Source of the DNA: Mycobacterium sp. PO1
Lineage (GTDB): Bacteria > Actinomycetota > Actinomycetes > Mycobacteriales > Mycobacteriaceae
Assembly: GCF_017312405.1 (NCBI RefSeq)
Contig: NZ_BLTG01000010.1
Coordinates: 35,284-99,283, forward strand
Length of the DNA: 64,000 nt
Direction: 5' to 3'
Part shown: in pieces, positions 1-7,268 of the stretch
How positions within the stretch are numbered: position 1 is the first letter of the stretch
How the letters are laid out: each line of letters starts with the position of its first letter
Program-made: the position numbers and the translations under genes
The notes under the pieces: generated by a model
Database searches by the model: none
What the model was told of the DNA's origin: nothing
What the model saw: only the letters and a program-made list of their open reading frames with translations

Positions 1-1
1 G

Positions 2-949
2 CTGCCCAGCGTGCGGGCGGCCATCGCCACCGCGGTCGACAACCTCAACCGCTACCCCGACAACGGCTACGTCGAGCTCAAGGAGCGCCTCGCCAAGCAC
101 GTCAACTTCGCCCCTGAGCACATCTCGGTGGGGTGCGGCTCGGTCAGCCTGTGTCAGCAGTTGATCCAGATCACCTCGACCGTCGGCGACGAGGTGCTCT
201 TCGGCTGGCGCAGCTTCGAGATCTATCCGCTGCAGGTCCGCACCGCCGGCGCCACCCCGGTGCAGATACCGCTGACCGACCACACCTTCGACCTGGACGC
301 GATGCTCGCCGCGATCACCGACCGCACCCGGCTGATCTTCGTGTGCAACCCGAACAACCCGACCAGCACCGTCGTCGACCCCGACGCGCTGGCCCGCTTC
401 GTGGCCGCGGTGCCGCCGCACATCCTGGTGGTGCTGGACGAGGCCTATGTCGAATACATCCGCGACGACCTGGTACCCGACAGCTTCGGCCTGGTGCGCG
501 CGCACAGCAACGTCGTGGTGCTGCGGACGTTCTCCAAGGCGTATGGCCTGGCCGGCCTGCGCATCGGTTATGCGGTCGCCGACCCGGACATCGTCACCGC
601 GCTGTCCAAGGTGTACGTGCCGTTCACCGCCACCAGCGTGTCGCAGGCCGCCGCGATCGCCTGCCTGGACGCCGCCGACGAACTGCTGGCCCGCACCGAC
701 GCCGTCGTCGCCGAACGCGCCCGGGTCAGCACCGCGCTGCACGACGCCGGCTACGACCTGCCCGCTTCGCAGGCCAACTTCGTGTGGCTGCCGCTGGTGG
801 GCCGCGCCCAGCAGTTCGCCGCCGACGCCGCCAACAGCCGCATCATCGTGCGCCCCTACGGTGAGGACGGCGTGCGGGTCACCGTCGCCTCCCCCGACGA
901 GAACGACACCTTCCTCGAGTTCGCCCGAACATGGACAGGATCCCGATGA
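2..949 (+). CDS. pat: HisC-like/aromatic PLP aminotransferase, 5' end outside window
   Basis: Class I/II PLP-dependent aminotransferase of the histidinol-phosphate/phenylalanine aminotransferase group, equivalent to Rv3772. The reading frame is open to the first bases of the window and the text before the first GTG already reads as family sequence (LPSVRAAIATAV), so the true start lies upstream and the gene is partial. Visible motifs are the CNPNNPTS loop, the LDEAYVEY segment that contacts PLP, and the Schiff-base lysine in TFSKAYGLAGLRIGY. It probably moves amino groups between aromatic amino acids or histidinol phosphate and 2-oxo acids; the substrate cannot be settled from sequence. Its stop overlaps the next start as ATGA, so the two are probably co-translated. 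Confidence 0.9.
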   Translation: MPSVRAAIATAVDNLNRYPDNGYVELKERLAKHVNFAPEHISVGCGSVSLCQQLIQITSTVGDEVLFGWRSFEIYPLQVRTAGATPVQIPLTDHTFDLDAMLAAITDRTRLIFVCNPNNPTSTVVDPDALARFVAAVPPHILVVLDEAYVEYIRDDLVPDSFGLVRAHSNVVVLRTFSKAYGLAGLRIGYAVADPDIVTALSKVYVPFTATSVSQAAAIACLDAADELLARTDAVVAERARVSTALHDAGYDLPASQANFVWLPLVGRAQQFAADAANSRIIVRPYGEDGVRVTVASPDENDTFLEFARTWTGSR

Positions 950-1428
950 CCGCCACGCAGACCGCCCGCGAGACGTTCGACGCCCTCACCGCGCGCACCG
1001 ACACCCTGACCGACGCGGAGCTCGACGAGTTCTGGGCCACGCTGGCCCCGGCGACGATCGACTTCATGATCGGCGAGTGGAAGGGCGGCGAGTTCCACAC
1101 CGGGCACAAGGCCAACGGCTTCATGAAGAAGCTGAACTGGTTCGGCAAGACATTCCACTCGGCCGCCGACGCCAAGCCGCTGGTCTGTCTCGACGCCGAT
1201 GGGACCACGTTCTCCAACACCGAAGCCATGAACGGCGAGGCCAGCCTGTGGATGGAGGAGTTCCGCGGCGAGCTGGTCGCCTCGATGGTGTACGACGGCA
1301 AACCGGTGCACGACCATTTCAAGGTCATCGACGACAACGCCGTGATCGGGATCATGAACGGCAAAGGCGCCCTGGACACCAGCTCCGGCACGCCTCGCCA
1401 CCTGTACTTCTATCTCGAGCGGGTGTAG
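946..1428 (+). CDS. DUF4334/GXWXG domain protein
   Basis: Conserved protein of about 160 residues. The segment IGEWKGGEFHTGH is the GXWXG-type motif, and the C-terminal half (from about residue 85, DGTTFSN onwards through MEEFRGELVASMVYDGKPVHDHF) fits DUF4334. No signal peptide or membrane segment is seen, so it is probably cytosolic. The start chosen is the ATG that overlaps the upstream stop (ATGA at 946-949); an in-frame ATG at 931 would add five residues and overlap the upstream gene more. The family is often described as lipocalin-like with unknown ligand. No catalytic function is assigned. Confidence 0.8.
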   Translation: MTATQTARETFDALTARTDTLTDAELDEFWATLAPATIDFMIGEWKGGEFHTGHKANGFMKKLNWFGKTFHSAADAKPLVCLDADGTTFSNTEAMNGEASLWMEEFRGELVASMVYDGKPVHDHFKVIDDNAVIGIMNGKGALDTSSGTPRHLYFYLERV

Positions 1429-1433
1429 CCGCC

Positions 1434-1439
1434 TATCGT
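1434..1439 (+). promoter_or_regulatory. -10 box (TATCGT) for leaderless lipoprotein mRNA
   Basis: TATCGT fits the mycobacterial TANNNT -10 pattern and ends 7 nt before the GTG at 1447, the spacing expected for transcription starting at the first base of the start codon. It supports the 1447 start over the in-frame GTG at 1438, which would overlap the box. Confidence 0.4.
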
Positions 1440-1446
1440 GGCCAGC

Positions 1447-1899
1447 GTGAAGACGCACCTGCGGGTGGCGGCGACAGCTCTGATCGGGTTGGCGATCGTC
1501 CTCGGCCTGACCACGGCCTGCCAGCGCACCACCGAGGGCACGGTCGCGCAGACCACCGAGCCGGGCCCGCCGCTGCCGTCGGCGCCGACGACCACCAGCG
1601 GTCGACCGGGCATCCCCGGGCTGCCCGAGATCCCGGGGATCCCGATCCCCGACATCCCGCTGCCGACGCGCAACACCAACGTCCCGGAAGTACCGGCCCC
1701 GCCCAACGCCACGACGATGACGTGCGGCGAGTACAACGACCTCGACGAGGCCACCCGGGTGGCCGTGGTGCGCGAGATCCTGGCTCAGGAGAACAACCCG
1801 CTGGGACCCGACGGCGAGTTCGTCGGCCAGATCCTGGCCGACGCGGCCTGCCAGTTCCTGCCCGGCGCCCGTGTCAGCGAGATCCTGATGGGCGGCTGA
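1447..1899 (+). CDS. small secreted lipoprotein, proline-rich linker
   Basis: Predicted exported lipoprotein of 150 residues. A short basic N-terminus (MKTHLR) is followed by a hydrophobic stretch and a lipobox LTTAC, so the cysteine at about residue 25 would be lipidated and the protein anchored in the membrane facing the wall. A Pro/Gly-rich linker with PGIPGLPEIPGIPIPDIP-type repeats (about residues 52-74) joins it to a small C-terminal domain with two cysteines (MTCGEY and AACQFLP) that may form a disulfide; this resembles small HdeA/DUF732-like mycobacterial modules, without a firm match. GTG at 1438 is an alternative start; 1447 gives a more usual signal peptide and fits the -10 box. 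Confidence 0.75.
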   Translation: MKTHLRVAATALIGLAIVLGLTTACQRTTEGTVAQTTEPGPPLPSAPTTTSGRPGIPGLPEIPGIPIPDIPLPTRNTNVPEVPAPPNATTMTCGEYNDLDEATRVAVVREILAQENNPLGPDGEFVGQILADAACQFLPGARVSEILMGG

Positions 1900-1913
1900 T
1901 CAGGCCCACTGGC

Positions 1914-1919
1914 TAGCCT
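1914..1919 (+). promoter_or_regulatory. -10 box (TAGCCT) for leaderless echA21
   Basis: TAGCCT lies 7 nt before the ATG at 1927, in the short gap after the lipoprotein gene. Position and TANNNT form suggest a leaderless transcript for the crotonase gene. Confidence 0.4.
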
Positions 1920-1926
1920 CTTGTCC

Positions 1927-2754
1927 ATGAGCAGCACCTATGAAGCACTGACCGTCGACGTCGCCGATCACATCGCCCAGGTGACGCTGATCGGACCGGG
2001 CAAGGGCAACGCGATGGGCCCGGCGTTCTGGGCCGAGCTTCCGGTGGTCTTCGCCGACCTCGACGCCGACCCGGACGTCCGCGCGATCGTGCTGACCGGG
2101 TCGGGCAAGAACTTCACCTACGGGCTGGACCTGGCCGCGATGGGCGGCACGCTTGCCGGGGTCATGGGTGGCGACGGGGCCACCGCCAAGCCGCGCGCCG
2201 ATTTCCACAAACACCTCAAGTCGATGCAGCAGTCGATCACCGCCGTCGCGGACTGCCGCACCCCCACCATCGCCGCGGTGCACGGCTGGTGCATCGGCGG
2301 CGGAGTGGACCTGATCTCGGCGGTCGACATCCGCTACGCCAGCGCCGACGCGAAGTTCTCGGTGCGCGAGGTCAAGCTCGCGATCGTCGCCGACGTCGGG
2401 ACGCTGGCACGCCTGCCGATGATCCTCAACGACGGCCACATGCGGGAACTGGCGTTGACGGGCAAGGACATCGACGCCGCACGCGCCGAGAAGATCGGGC
2501 TGGTCAACGACGTCTACACCGATGCCGAGGCAACCCTGGCGGCCGCGCGCGCCACCGCCGCCGAGATCGCCGCGAACCCGCCGCTGACCGTGCAGGGGAT
2601 CAAGGACGTACTCGACGAACAGCGCACCGACGCGGTCGCGGCGAGCCTGCGTTACGTCGCGGCGTGGAACTCGGCGTTCCTGCCGTCGAAGGATCTCACC
2701 GAGGGCATCACCGCGATGTTCGAGAAGCGCCCGCCCGACTTCACCGGCGAGTAG
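1927..2754 (+). CDS. echA21: enoyl-CoA hydratase/isomerase family (EchA21-like)
   Basis: Crotonase-fold enzyme of 275 residues, equivalent to Rv3774. The oxyanion-hole elements are the segment around SGKNFTYGLDL and GWCIGGGVDL. The segment REVKLAIVADVGTLARLP closely follows the active-site region of dienoyl-CoA isomerase (ECH1), where an Asp in ADVG is catalytic, so a delta3,5-delta2,4-dienoyl-CoA isomerase activity in oxidation of unsaturated fatty acids is more likely than simple hydration. This is inference from the motif. The ATG at 1927 is preferred over an in-frame TTG at 1921. The 3' end overlaps the convergent transporter gene by 14 bp. Confidence 0.88.
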   Translation: MSSTYEALTVDVADHIAQVTLIGPGKGNAMGPAFWAELPVVFADLDADPDVRAIVLTGSGKNFTYGLDLAAMGGTLAGVMGGDGATAKPRADFHKHLKSMQQSITAVADCRTPTIAAVHGWCIGGGVDLISAVDIRYASADAKFSVREVKLAIVADVGTLARLPMILNDGHMRELALTGKDIDAARAEKIGLVNDVYTDAEATLAAARATAAEIAANPPLTVQGIKDVLDEQRTDAVAASLRYVAAWNSAFLPSKDLTEGITAMFEKRPPDFTGE

Positions 2755-4045
2755 CCCGGCGCCCGGCCGTCTCGGGCAGCGCGGCCACACAGGCGAAACT
2801 GAGCAACGCCAGCGCACCCATCATCGCGGCGACGGCGGTGCTGCCTGCCGCATTCAGTAATGCCGGGGACAGCACCGGCGGCAACGCACCACCCACGATG
2901 GCGCCGATGGTGTGCGACAACGCGGCGGCGGTGTAGCGGTAGCGGGCGGCGAAGAGCTCCGGCAGGAAAGCTGCCATCGGGCCCATGCAGGCGCCGATGA
3001 GCGCGTAGGTGGCCACCATCGCCACCCCGAACACCACGGGGTCGCGGGTCTCGATCAGCGGGAACACCGCGACCGACCAGGGCACCGCGAGCGCGACGGC
3101 CCACGACGTGACGCGCTTGCGGCCCCACGTGTCGCTCGAGATCGCCGAGGCGGCCGCGAACGCGATCGCGAAGAAGCCGCCGAGCACACTGACCGTGAGC
3201 ACCAGATTCGTCGAGTACCCCAGATGGTCGGCGGCGTAGTGGGTGAAGAACGTCCCGGCCTGGAACACCAACATGGGTGCGCAGATCGCAGCTCCGCCGG
3301 CAAGCAGCACCCGTGCGCCCTGCCGCCGCATCAATACGCCGATCGGGGTGCCGGGCAGCGCCTTGCGATCGTCGGCGCCGCCGGCCGCCGTCGGCTCGCT
3401 GACCGTCAGCCGGATGTACAGCGCGATGGCGATCAGGACCGCGCTGAGCAGGAACGGGATCCGCCAACCCCATTGCAGGAACGCTTCGCTGCTGTCCGCG
3501 AACGCGGTGTGCACCACCAGGAACACGAGGTTGGACAGCACCAGCGCGGTGCCGAGGCCCAGCTGGGTGAACATGCCGTAGAAGCCGCGGCGCCCCTCGG
3601 GGGCGTGCTCGGCGCTCAGCAGCACCGCACCGGCCCACTCCCCGCCCACCGCGAAGCCCTGGATCAGCCGCAGACCGATCAGCGCCAGCGGGGCGGCGAT
3701 CCCGATGCTGGCGGTGCCGGGCAGCAGGCCGACACCCACGGTGGCGACGCCCATCAACAGCAACGTGACGACCAGCGTCTGCGTGCGGCCGACGCGGTCA
3801 CCGAAGTGGCCGAAGACCGCCGCGCCGACCGGGCGAGCCAGGAACGCCGAGGCGAATGCGCCCAGTGAGGCGGTCACCGCCATCACGTGCCCGAGCTCGG
3901 GGAAGAACACCGTCGGAAACACCAGAGCCGCGGCGGTGCCGTAGATGAAGAAGTCGTAGAACTCGATCGCCGAACCGACATAGCTGGCAGTGGCCACTCT
4001 GCGCATCTGCGACCGGGCACCGGAGGCCGCGACGATGGGTGTCAT
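2741..4045 (-). CDS. MFS transporter, metabolite:H+ symporter (MHS) family
   Basis: Inner-membrane transporter of 434 residues with about twelve hydrophobic segments. The N-terminus (GSAIEFYDFFIYGTAAALVF) is the typical MHS/ProP/ShiA/KgtP opening, and the loop between segments 2 and 3 has FGHFGDRVGRTQTLV, the MFS GxxxDRxGR signature. A second copy-like signature (DTWGRKRV) lies in the second half. Members move small carboxylates, shikimate, proline/betaine or similar with protons; the substrate is not predictable here. The ATG at 4045 has GGAGGA 8 nt upstream. A much longer open frame continues upstream but has no family similarity. Divergent from the exported protein at 4244, with repeated palindromes in between. 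Confidence 0.88.
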   Translation of the reverse strand: MTPIVAASGARSQMRRVATASYVGSAIEFYDFFIYGTAAALVFPTVFFPELGHVMAVTASLGAFASAFLARPVGAAVFGHFGDRVGRTQTLVVTLLLMGVATVGVGLLPGTASIGIAAPLALIGLRLIQGFAVGGEWAGAVLLSAEHAPEGRRGFYGMFTQLGLGTALVLSNLVFLVVHTAFADSSEAFLQWGWRIPFLLSAVLIAIALYIRLTVSEPTAAGGADDRKALPGTPIGVLMRRQGARVLLAGGAAICAPMLVFQAGTFFTHYAADHLGYSTNLVLTVSVLGGFFAIAFAAASAISSDTWGRKRVTSWAVALAVPWSVAVFPLIETRDPVVFGVAMVATYALIGACMGPMAAFLPELFAARYRYTAAALSHTIGAIVGGALPPVLSPALLNAAGSTAVAAMMGALALLSFACVAALPETAGRRATRR

Positions 4046-4243
4046 GGGCTCGATCCTCCGCGCAGCCCAGCGATTCCGGCACCGTTCGATCGGTGGACTG
4101 GGTGGTGGAATCGGGTGTAGTCCGATCGGAGGACATCGCTGACGATCACTGTCAGCAACAATCTCCTTGTTCGCTCGGACAGCGCCGATGCGGACACTCC
4201 GAGCCGATCCGGTGCCGGGCACACGTTGTGGGGGGACATCGCC
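4046..4243. promoter_or_regulatory. divergent intergenic region with paired CGATCG-centred repeats
   Basis: Shared upstream region of the MHS transporter (minus) and the exported protein (plus). It holds two near-identical 14-bp elements, TTCGATCGGTGGAC at 4085-4098 and TCCGATCGGAGGAC at 4121-4134 (12 of 14 identical), 36 bp apart in the same orientation. The second contains the perfect 10-bp palindrome TCCGATCGGA, and the first lies in the imperfect palindrome ACCGTTCGATCGGT (4081-4094). They look like a paired operator for a dimeric regulator; no candidate regulator gene is adjacent. Confidence 0.4.
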
Positions 4244-5554
4244 ATGGGGCGGCACAGCCAGTCGTATCGTCAACGCCAGCAGGCTCTTCACCATCGAAGC
4301 GCGCCTTCGCCCGCCACGGTCGTGCACGTCGGCCGGATCGGGCTGCTGGCGGTCGCGCTGGGGATCGGGTTCGCCGCCTACAGCGGCACCGCCGTTGCCG
4401 AAGCTGAGGTGACATCCAGCAACGCAGGCGGCGCCGCTGCCGCCGAGGGATCGCCCCAGCCGGACAGCCACGCCACCGCCACGACGGAGCAGGACACCGA
4501 GGGCAGGGAAACGGATGCCGAGGGCGAGGACGAGGACCGCGGCGACTTCGCGGGAGGTGACGGCGATCTCGACGACGCGGTGAATGACGACATCGAGGAT
4601 GCTGATCTCGAACTCGACGAGCGCGACGCCGCACAATCGGTCGACACACAATCGGTCGACACGGACCAGGCCGGCACGGACCAGGTCGAGGTCGAGACCG
4701 TCGCCGCGGTGCCGGACCCGCCGGCGGGATCCGGTGACTATTCGCCCGCGTCGCTGACGCGGGCACCGCTGACGTCCGGCCGATCCTCGACCGTCGACAC
4801 GGTGACCACGGCTGCGCTGCCCGACCCTGACGACCAGGCAGCCACGGAGTACGGCGACATCGGCAAGTGGATGTTGGAGCGTAACGGCGACATCGCCGAC
4901 TACGGCGGCCTGCCCTACGACGGCAAGACCGTGTTGGAGCCGGTCAACGTCATCTTCGTCGACCAGACGTCGCGGTCGGCACTCGAAGCCACGTGGCGAC
5001 TCAGCGCGGCCATGCGCCGTGCCGGCTTCCCGCCACGGTTCTTCCACAGCACCGGTTTTCGCGGTCTCATCGACGATGTGCGGTATCGGCAGCGGCCGGG
5101 CGGACTGCTCCTGGGTTACTCCGACGACTTCTTCCTGCTACCCAACAATCACGGTCGGATCTTCGGCCCCGACCCCGTCGAGACCAGTAGCGGCTACGTG
5201 TGGAGCGGCGCGTTCAGCACCGAGGAGTTCACCTTCTACCAGGGCCTGCCGCGCCATGGATACGTGTCGTCCAACGAGGCCAGGGACGCCCTGGCTGCCG
5301 ACTTCGTCGCCAGCGGACGCGGCAGCCTGGGCGGGATGGTGTCGCTGGACAACATCTACGACACCGACGGTTTCACCACCGGGAACCACGACGGCTACGC
5401 CGTGGTGATCGTGCTCGCCGCCCCAGGCGCGGCCACGACGGTGGCGGTGCTCGCCGACCGGGGGTCGAGCGACGCCGGACGGTGCGAGGCGGCACCGCCG
5501 GCTGCGACCGCAGGGTGCCCGGCGGCCACCGTGGCGACCGCACCGGGATTCTGA
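4244..5554 (+). CDS. exported/anchored hypothetical protein, acidic linker plus conserved C-terminal domain
   Basis: Protein of 436 residues. A basic N-terminus with a hydrophobic segment (about residues 30-50, ending GTAVAEA) suggests a signal peptide or membrane anchor. Residues about 55-160 are low-complexity and strongly acidic (Asp/Glu/Ala/Thr), including a tandem QSVDT duplication. From about residue 195 a compact domain follows with motifs such as LEPVNVIFVDQ, FHSTGFRGLIDDV, FLLPNNHGRIFGP and GNHDGYAVV. I recall this domain as recurring in mycobacterial hypothetical and some PE_PGRS-linked proteins, but no function is known to me; a distant LssY C-terminal-like relation is only a guess. 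ATG 4244 has GGGGGA 7 nt upstream; an in-frame TTG at 4226 is an alternative. Confidence 0.7.
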   Translation: MGRHSQSYRQRQQALHHRSAPSPATVVHVGRIGLLAVALGIGFAAYSGTAVAEAEVTSSNAGGAAAAEGSPQPDSHATATTEQDTEGRETDAEGEDEDRGDFAGGDGDLDDAVNDDIEDADLELDERDAAQSVDTQSVDTDQAGTDQVEVETVAAVPDPPAGSGDYSPASLTRAPLTSGRSSTVDTVTTAALPDPDDQAATEYGDIGKWMLERNGDIADYGGLPYDGKTVLEPVNVIFVDQTSRSALEATWRLSAAMRRAGFPPRFFHSTGFRGLIDDVRYRQRPGGLLLGYSDDFFLLPNNHGRIFGPDPVETSSGYVWSGAFSTEEFTFYQGLPRHGYVSSNEARDALAADFVASGRGSLGGMVSLDNIYDTDGFTTGNHDGYAVVIVLAAPGAATTVAVLADRGSSDAGRCEAAPPAATAGCPAATVATAPGF

Positions 5555-5597
5555 ATCCGACCCGGCGACATCGTTGCGTCGATGGGTTCCACCAGAG

Positions 5598-5684
5598 CGG
5601 TGGCGGAGGGATTTGAACCCCCGGACGGTGTTAGCCGTCTCTCGCTTTCAAGGCGAGTGCATTAGGCCGCTCTGCCACGCCACC
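5598..5684 (-). tRNA. tRNA-Ser (anticodon UGA)
   Basis: An 87-nt class II tRNA read on the minus strand. The acceptor stem pairs GGTGGCG with CGCCACC; the anticodon stem-loop is CTCGC-CTTGAAA-GCGAG with anticodon TGA (UGA); a long variable arm (GAGACGGCTAACACCGTC) is typical of serine tRNA; the T-arm is GGGGG-TTCAAAT-CCCTC. CCA is not encoded. It decodes UCA, and by wobble other UCN codons. Confidence 0.95.
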
Positions 5685-5694
5685 GCGGGTCAGT

Positions 5695-6207
5695 CTAGAC
5701 GCGCCCGATCTTGGCGGACGCCGGCCCGGTCTTCAGACCGGCGCTGATGCGTCGGCAGTTCTCGCCCATCGCGGTGACCTGAGGCCGGGACAACCGGTCC
5801 AGGAAATGGGCGCGCACCGCCGCACCGTAGGTCTGCAGCGCCTCGCCGAGCGCCTGGCGCCCGTCGGGGGTGATGGTGGCCAGCACCCCGCGTCCGTCCT
5901 CGGGGCTGGCCCCGCGCACGACCAGACCCTGCCGTTCCAATCGGTGAATTTGCCGGGTTACCCGGCTCGGCAGCGACATCAACGCCTCGGCGACGTCGCC
6001 CATCCGGGCGGCCCCGGTCGGCGACTTCGCCAACAGATCCAGCAGCCTGACGTCGTTGAGCGTCAGACCGTGGTCGTCGACCAGCGACCGGTTCATCGTC
6101 GCGTACAACCTCAGCGCGGCGTCCAGAAAGTTCTGCCACGCCTTTTGCTCAGCAATGTCCAATCCAGGCGTATCGCTCGCAGTACGCCCCCCAATGATCC
6201 CCTCCAT
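5695..6207 (-). CDS. MarR family transcriptional regulator
   Basis: Winged-helix regulator of 170 residues. The core reads LTLNDVRLLDLLAKSPTG, then the recognition helix region MGDVAEALMSLPSRVTRQIHRLERQGLV and the wing SPEDGRGVLATITPDGR, the standard MarR arrangement with the D-x-R wing motif. MarR proteins bind as dimers to palindromes near their own promoter and are usually released by small aromatic or oxidising ligands. It is divergent from the quinone oxidoreductase at 6287 with only 79 bp between the start codons, so control of that gene and of itself is the simplest inference. The start at 6207 is supported by a leaderless-type -10 box. Confidence 0.88.
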   Translation of the reverse strand: MEGIIGGRTASDTPGLDIAEQKAWQNFLDAALRLYATMNRSLVDDHGLTLNDVRLLDLLAKSPTGAARMGDVAEALMSLPSRVTRQIHRLERQGLVVRGASPEDGRGVLATITPDGRQALGEALQTYGAAVRAHFLDRLSRPQVTAMGENCRRISAGLKTGPASAKIGRV

Positions 6208-6213
6208 CGTCTA

Positions 6214-6219
6214 ATAGTA
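6214..6219 (-). promoter_or_regulatory. -10 box (TACTAT) for leaderless marR-type gene
   Basis: On the minus strand TACTAT is followed by exactly 6 nt and then the ATG at 6207, the expected layout for a leaderless mRNA. The box lies in the short region shared with the divergent oxidoreductase promoter. Confidence 0.5.
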
Positions 6220-6273
6220 GGACTGCGTGGCCGCGGCAGGAGGCCGAACCAGCGGCGCGTTCGCGCAGCGTAG

Positions 6274-6279
6274 TAGCGT
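6274..6279 (+). promoter_or_regulatory. -10 box (TAGCGT) for leaderless quinone oxidoreductase gene
   Basis: TAGCGT is followed by 7 nt and the ATG at 6287. No convincing Shine-Dalgarno sequence precedes that ATG, which fits leaderless translation. Confidence 0.4.
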
Positions 6280-6286
6280 TTTGAGA

Positions 6287-7261
6287 ATGCTCGCGATCGT
6301 GGCCGAGTCTGCCGAACGACTCACCTGGCAATCCGTTCCCGACGTGACACCCGCTGCGGATGAGGTCCTCATTCGCGTCGCCGCGGCCGGGGTCAACCGC
6401 GCCGACCTCCTCCAGGCCGCGGGCAAGTATCCCCCGCCGCCCGGCGCCAGCGACATCATCGGGCTGGAAGTGTCCGGCACGATCGAAGCGCTCGGTGACG
6501 GCGTCACGCAGTGGAGCGCAGGGCAACCCTGCTGCGCTTTGCTGGCAGGCGGCGGTTACGCGGAGTTCGTCGCCGTTCCGGCGGCCCAGGTCCTGCCGAT
6601 TCCGGCGGGAGTGGACCCAGCGCACGCCGCGGGTTTGCCGGAGGTCGCCTGCACGGTGTGGTCGAATCTGGTGATGACCGCCGGCCTGCGGGCCGGTCAG
6701 CTGCTACTCGTCCACGGCGGCGCCAGCGGCATCGGCACCCATGCCATCCAGGTCGCCCGCGCGTTGAACTGCCGGGTCGCCGTCACCGCGGGGTCGCGCA
6801 ACAAACTCGACCTGTGCGCCGAACTGGGCGCCGAGATCACCATCGACTATCACAATGACGATTTCGTCGAGATCATCCGCGACGCCGGCGGCGCCGACGT
6901 CATCCTCGACATCATGGGCGCGCCCTACCTCGACCGCAACGTCGACGCCCTCGGCAACGACGGTCGCCTCGTCATCATCGGTATGCAGGGCGGGGTGAAA
7001 GCCGAGCTGAACATCGGCAAGCTGCTGGCCAAGCGGGCCGGGGTGATCGCCACCGCGCTGCGTTCCCGGCCGGTCGACGGGCCGTCGGGCAAAGCCGCGA
7101 TCGTCACCCGCGTCCACGACGACGTCTGGCCGATGCTCGCCGACGGACTGGTGCGCCCCTGCATCGGCGCCGAGTTCCCGATCGCGCAGGCCCAGGCCGC
7201 CCACGAATTGCTCGCTTCCGGCGACGTCGCAGGCAAAATCATTCTGCGCGTAGGCGATTGA
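6287..7261 (+). CDS. NAD(P)H quinone oxidoreductase, zinc-free MDR (PIG3-like)
   Basis: Medium-chain reductase of 324 residues, equivalent to Rv3777. GroES-like N-terminal half (AAGVNRADLLQAAGKYPPPPGASDIIGLEVSG is the PIG3-type opening, around residues 36-67) and a Rossmann C-terminal half with VHGGASGIGTHAIQVA (NADPH-binding glycine motif). The zinc-ligand cysteines of alcohol dehydrogenases are absent, as usual in quinone reductases. Predicted to reduce quinones or other electrophilic carbonyls in the cytosol using NADPH. The gene is divergent from a MarR regulator, suggesting induction by an electrophile or quinone. A longer open frame begins at 6227, but the family N-terminus is MLAIVAES at 6287. 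Confidence 0.9.
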   Translation: MLAIVAESAERLTWQSVPDVTPAADEVLIRVAAAGVNRADLLQAAGKYPPPPGASDIIGLEVSGTIEALGDGVTQWSAGQPCCALLAGGGYAEFVAVPAAQVLPIPAGVDPAHAAGLPEVACTVWSNLVMTAGLRAGQLLLVHGGASGIGTHAIQVARALNCRVAVTAGSRNKLDLCAELGAEITIDYHNDDFVEIIRDAGGADVILDIMGAPYLDRNVDALGNDGRLVIIGMQGGVKAELNIGKLLAKRAGVIATALRSRPVDGPSGKAAIVTRVHDDVWPMLADGLVRPCIGAEFPIAQAQAAHELLASGDVAGKIILRVGD

Positions 7262-7268
7262 CTCCTGC

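Noticed and set aside
2741..5047. 768-residue minus-strand frame covering the transporter and the upstream region
   Set aside because: Only the part from 4045 down is transporter sequence; the extension is antisense to the exported protein and lacks similarity.
5555..5597. Possible integration site next to tRNA-Ser
   Set aside because: tRNA genes are common integration sites, but no integrase and no repeat of the tRNA 3' end was seen nearby.
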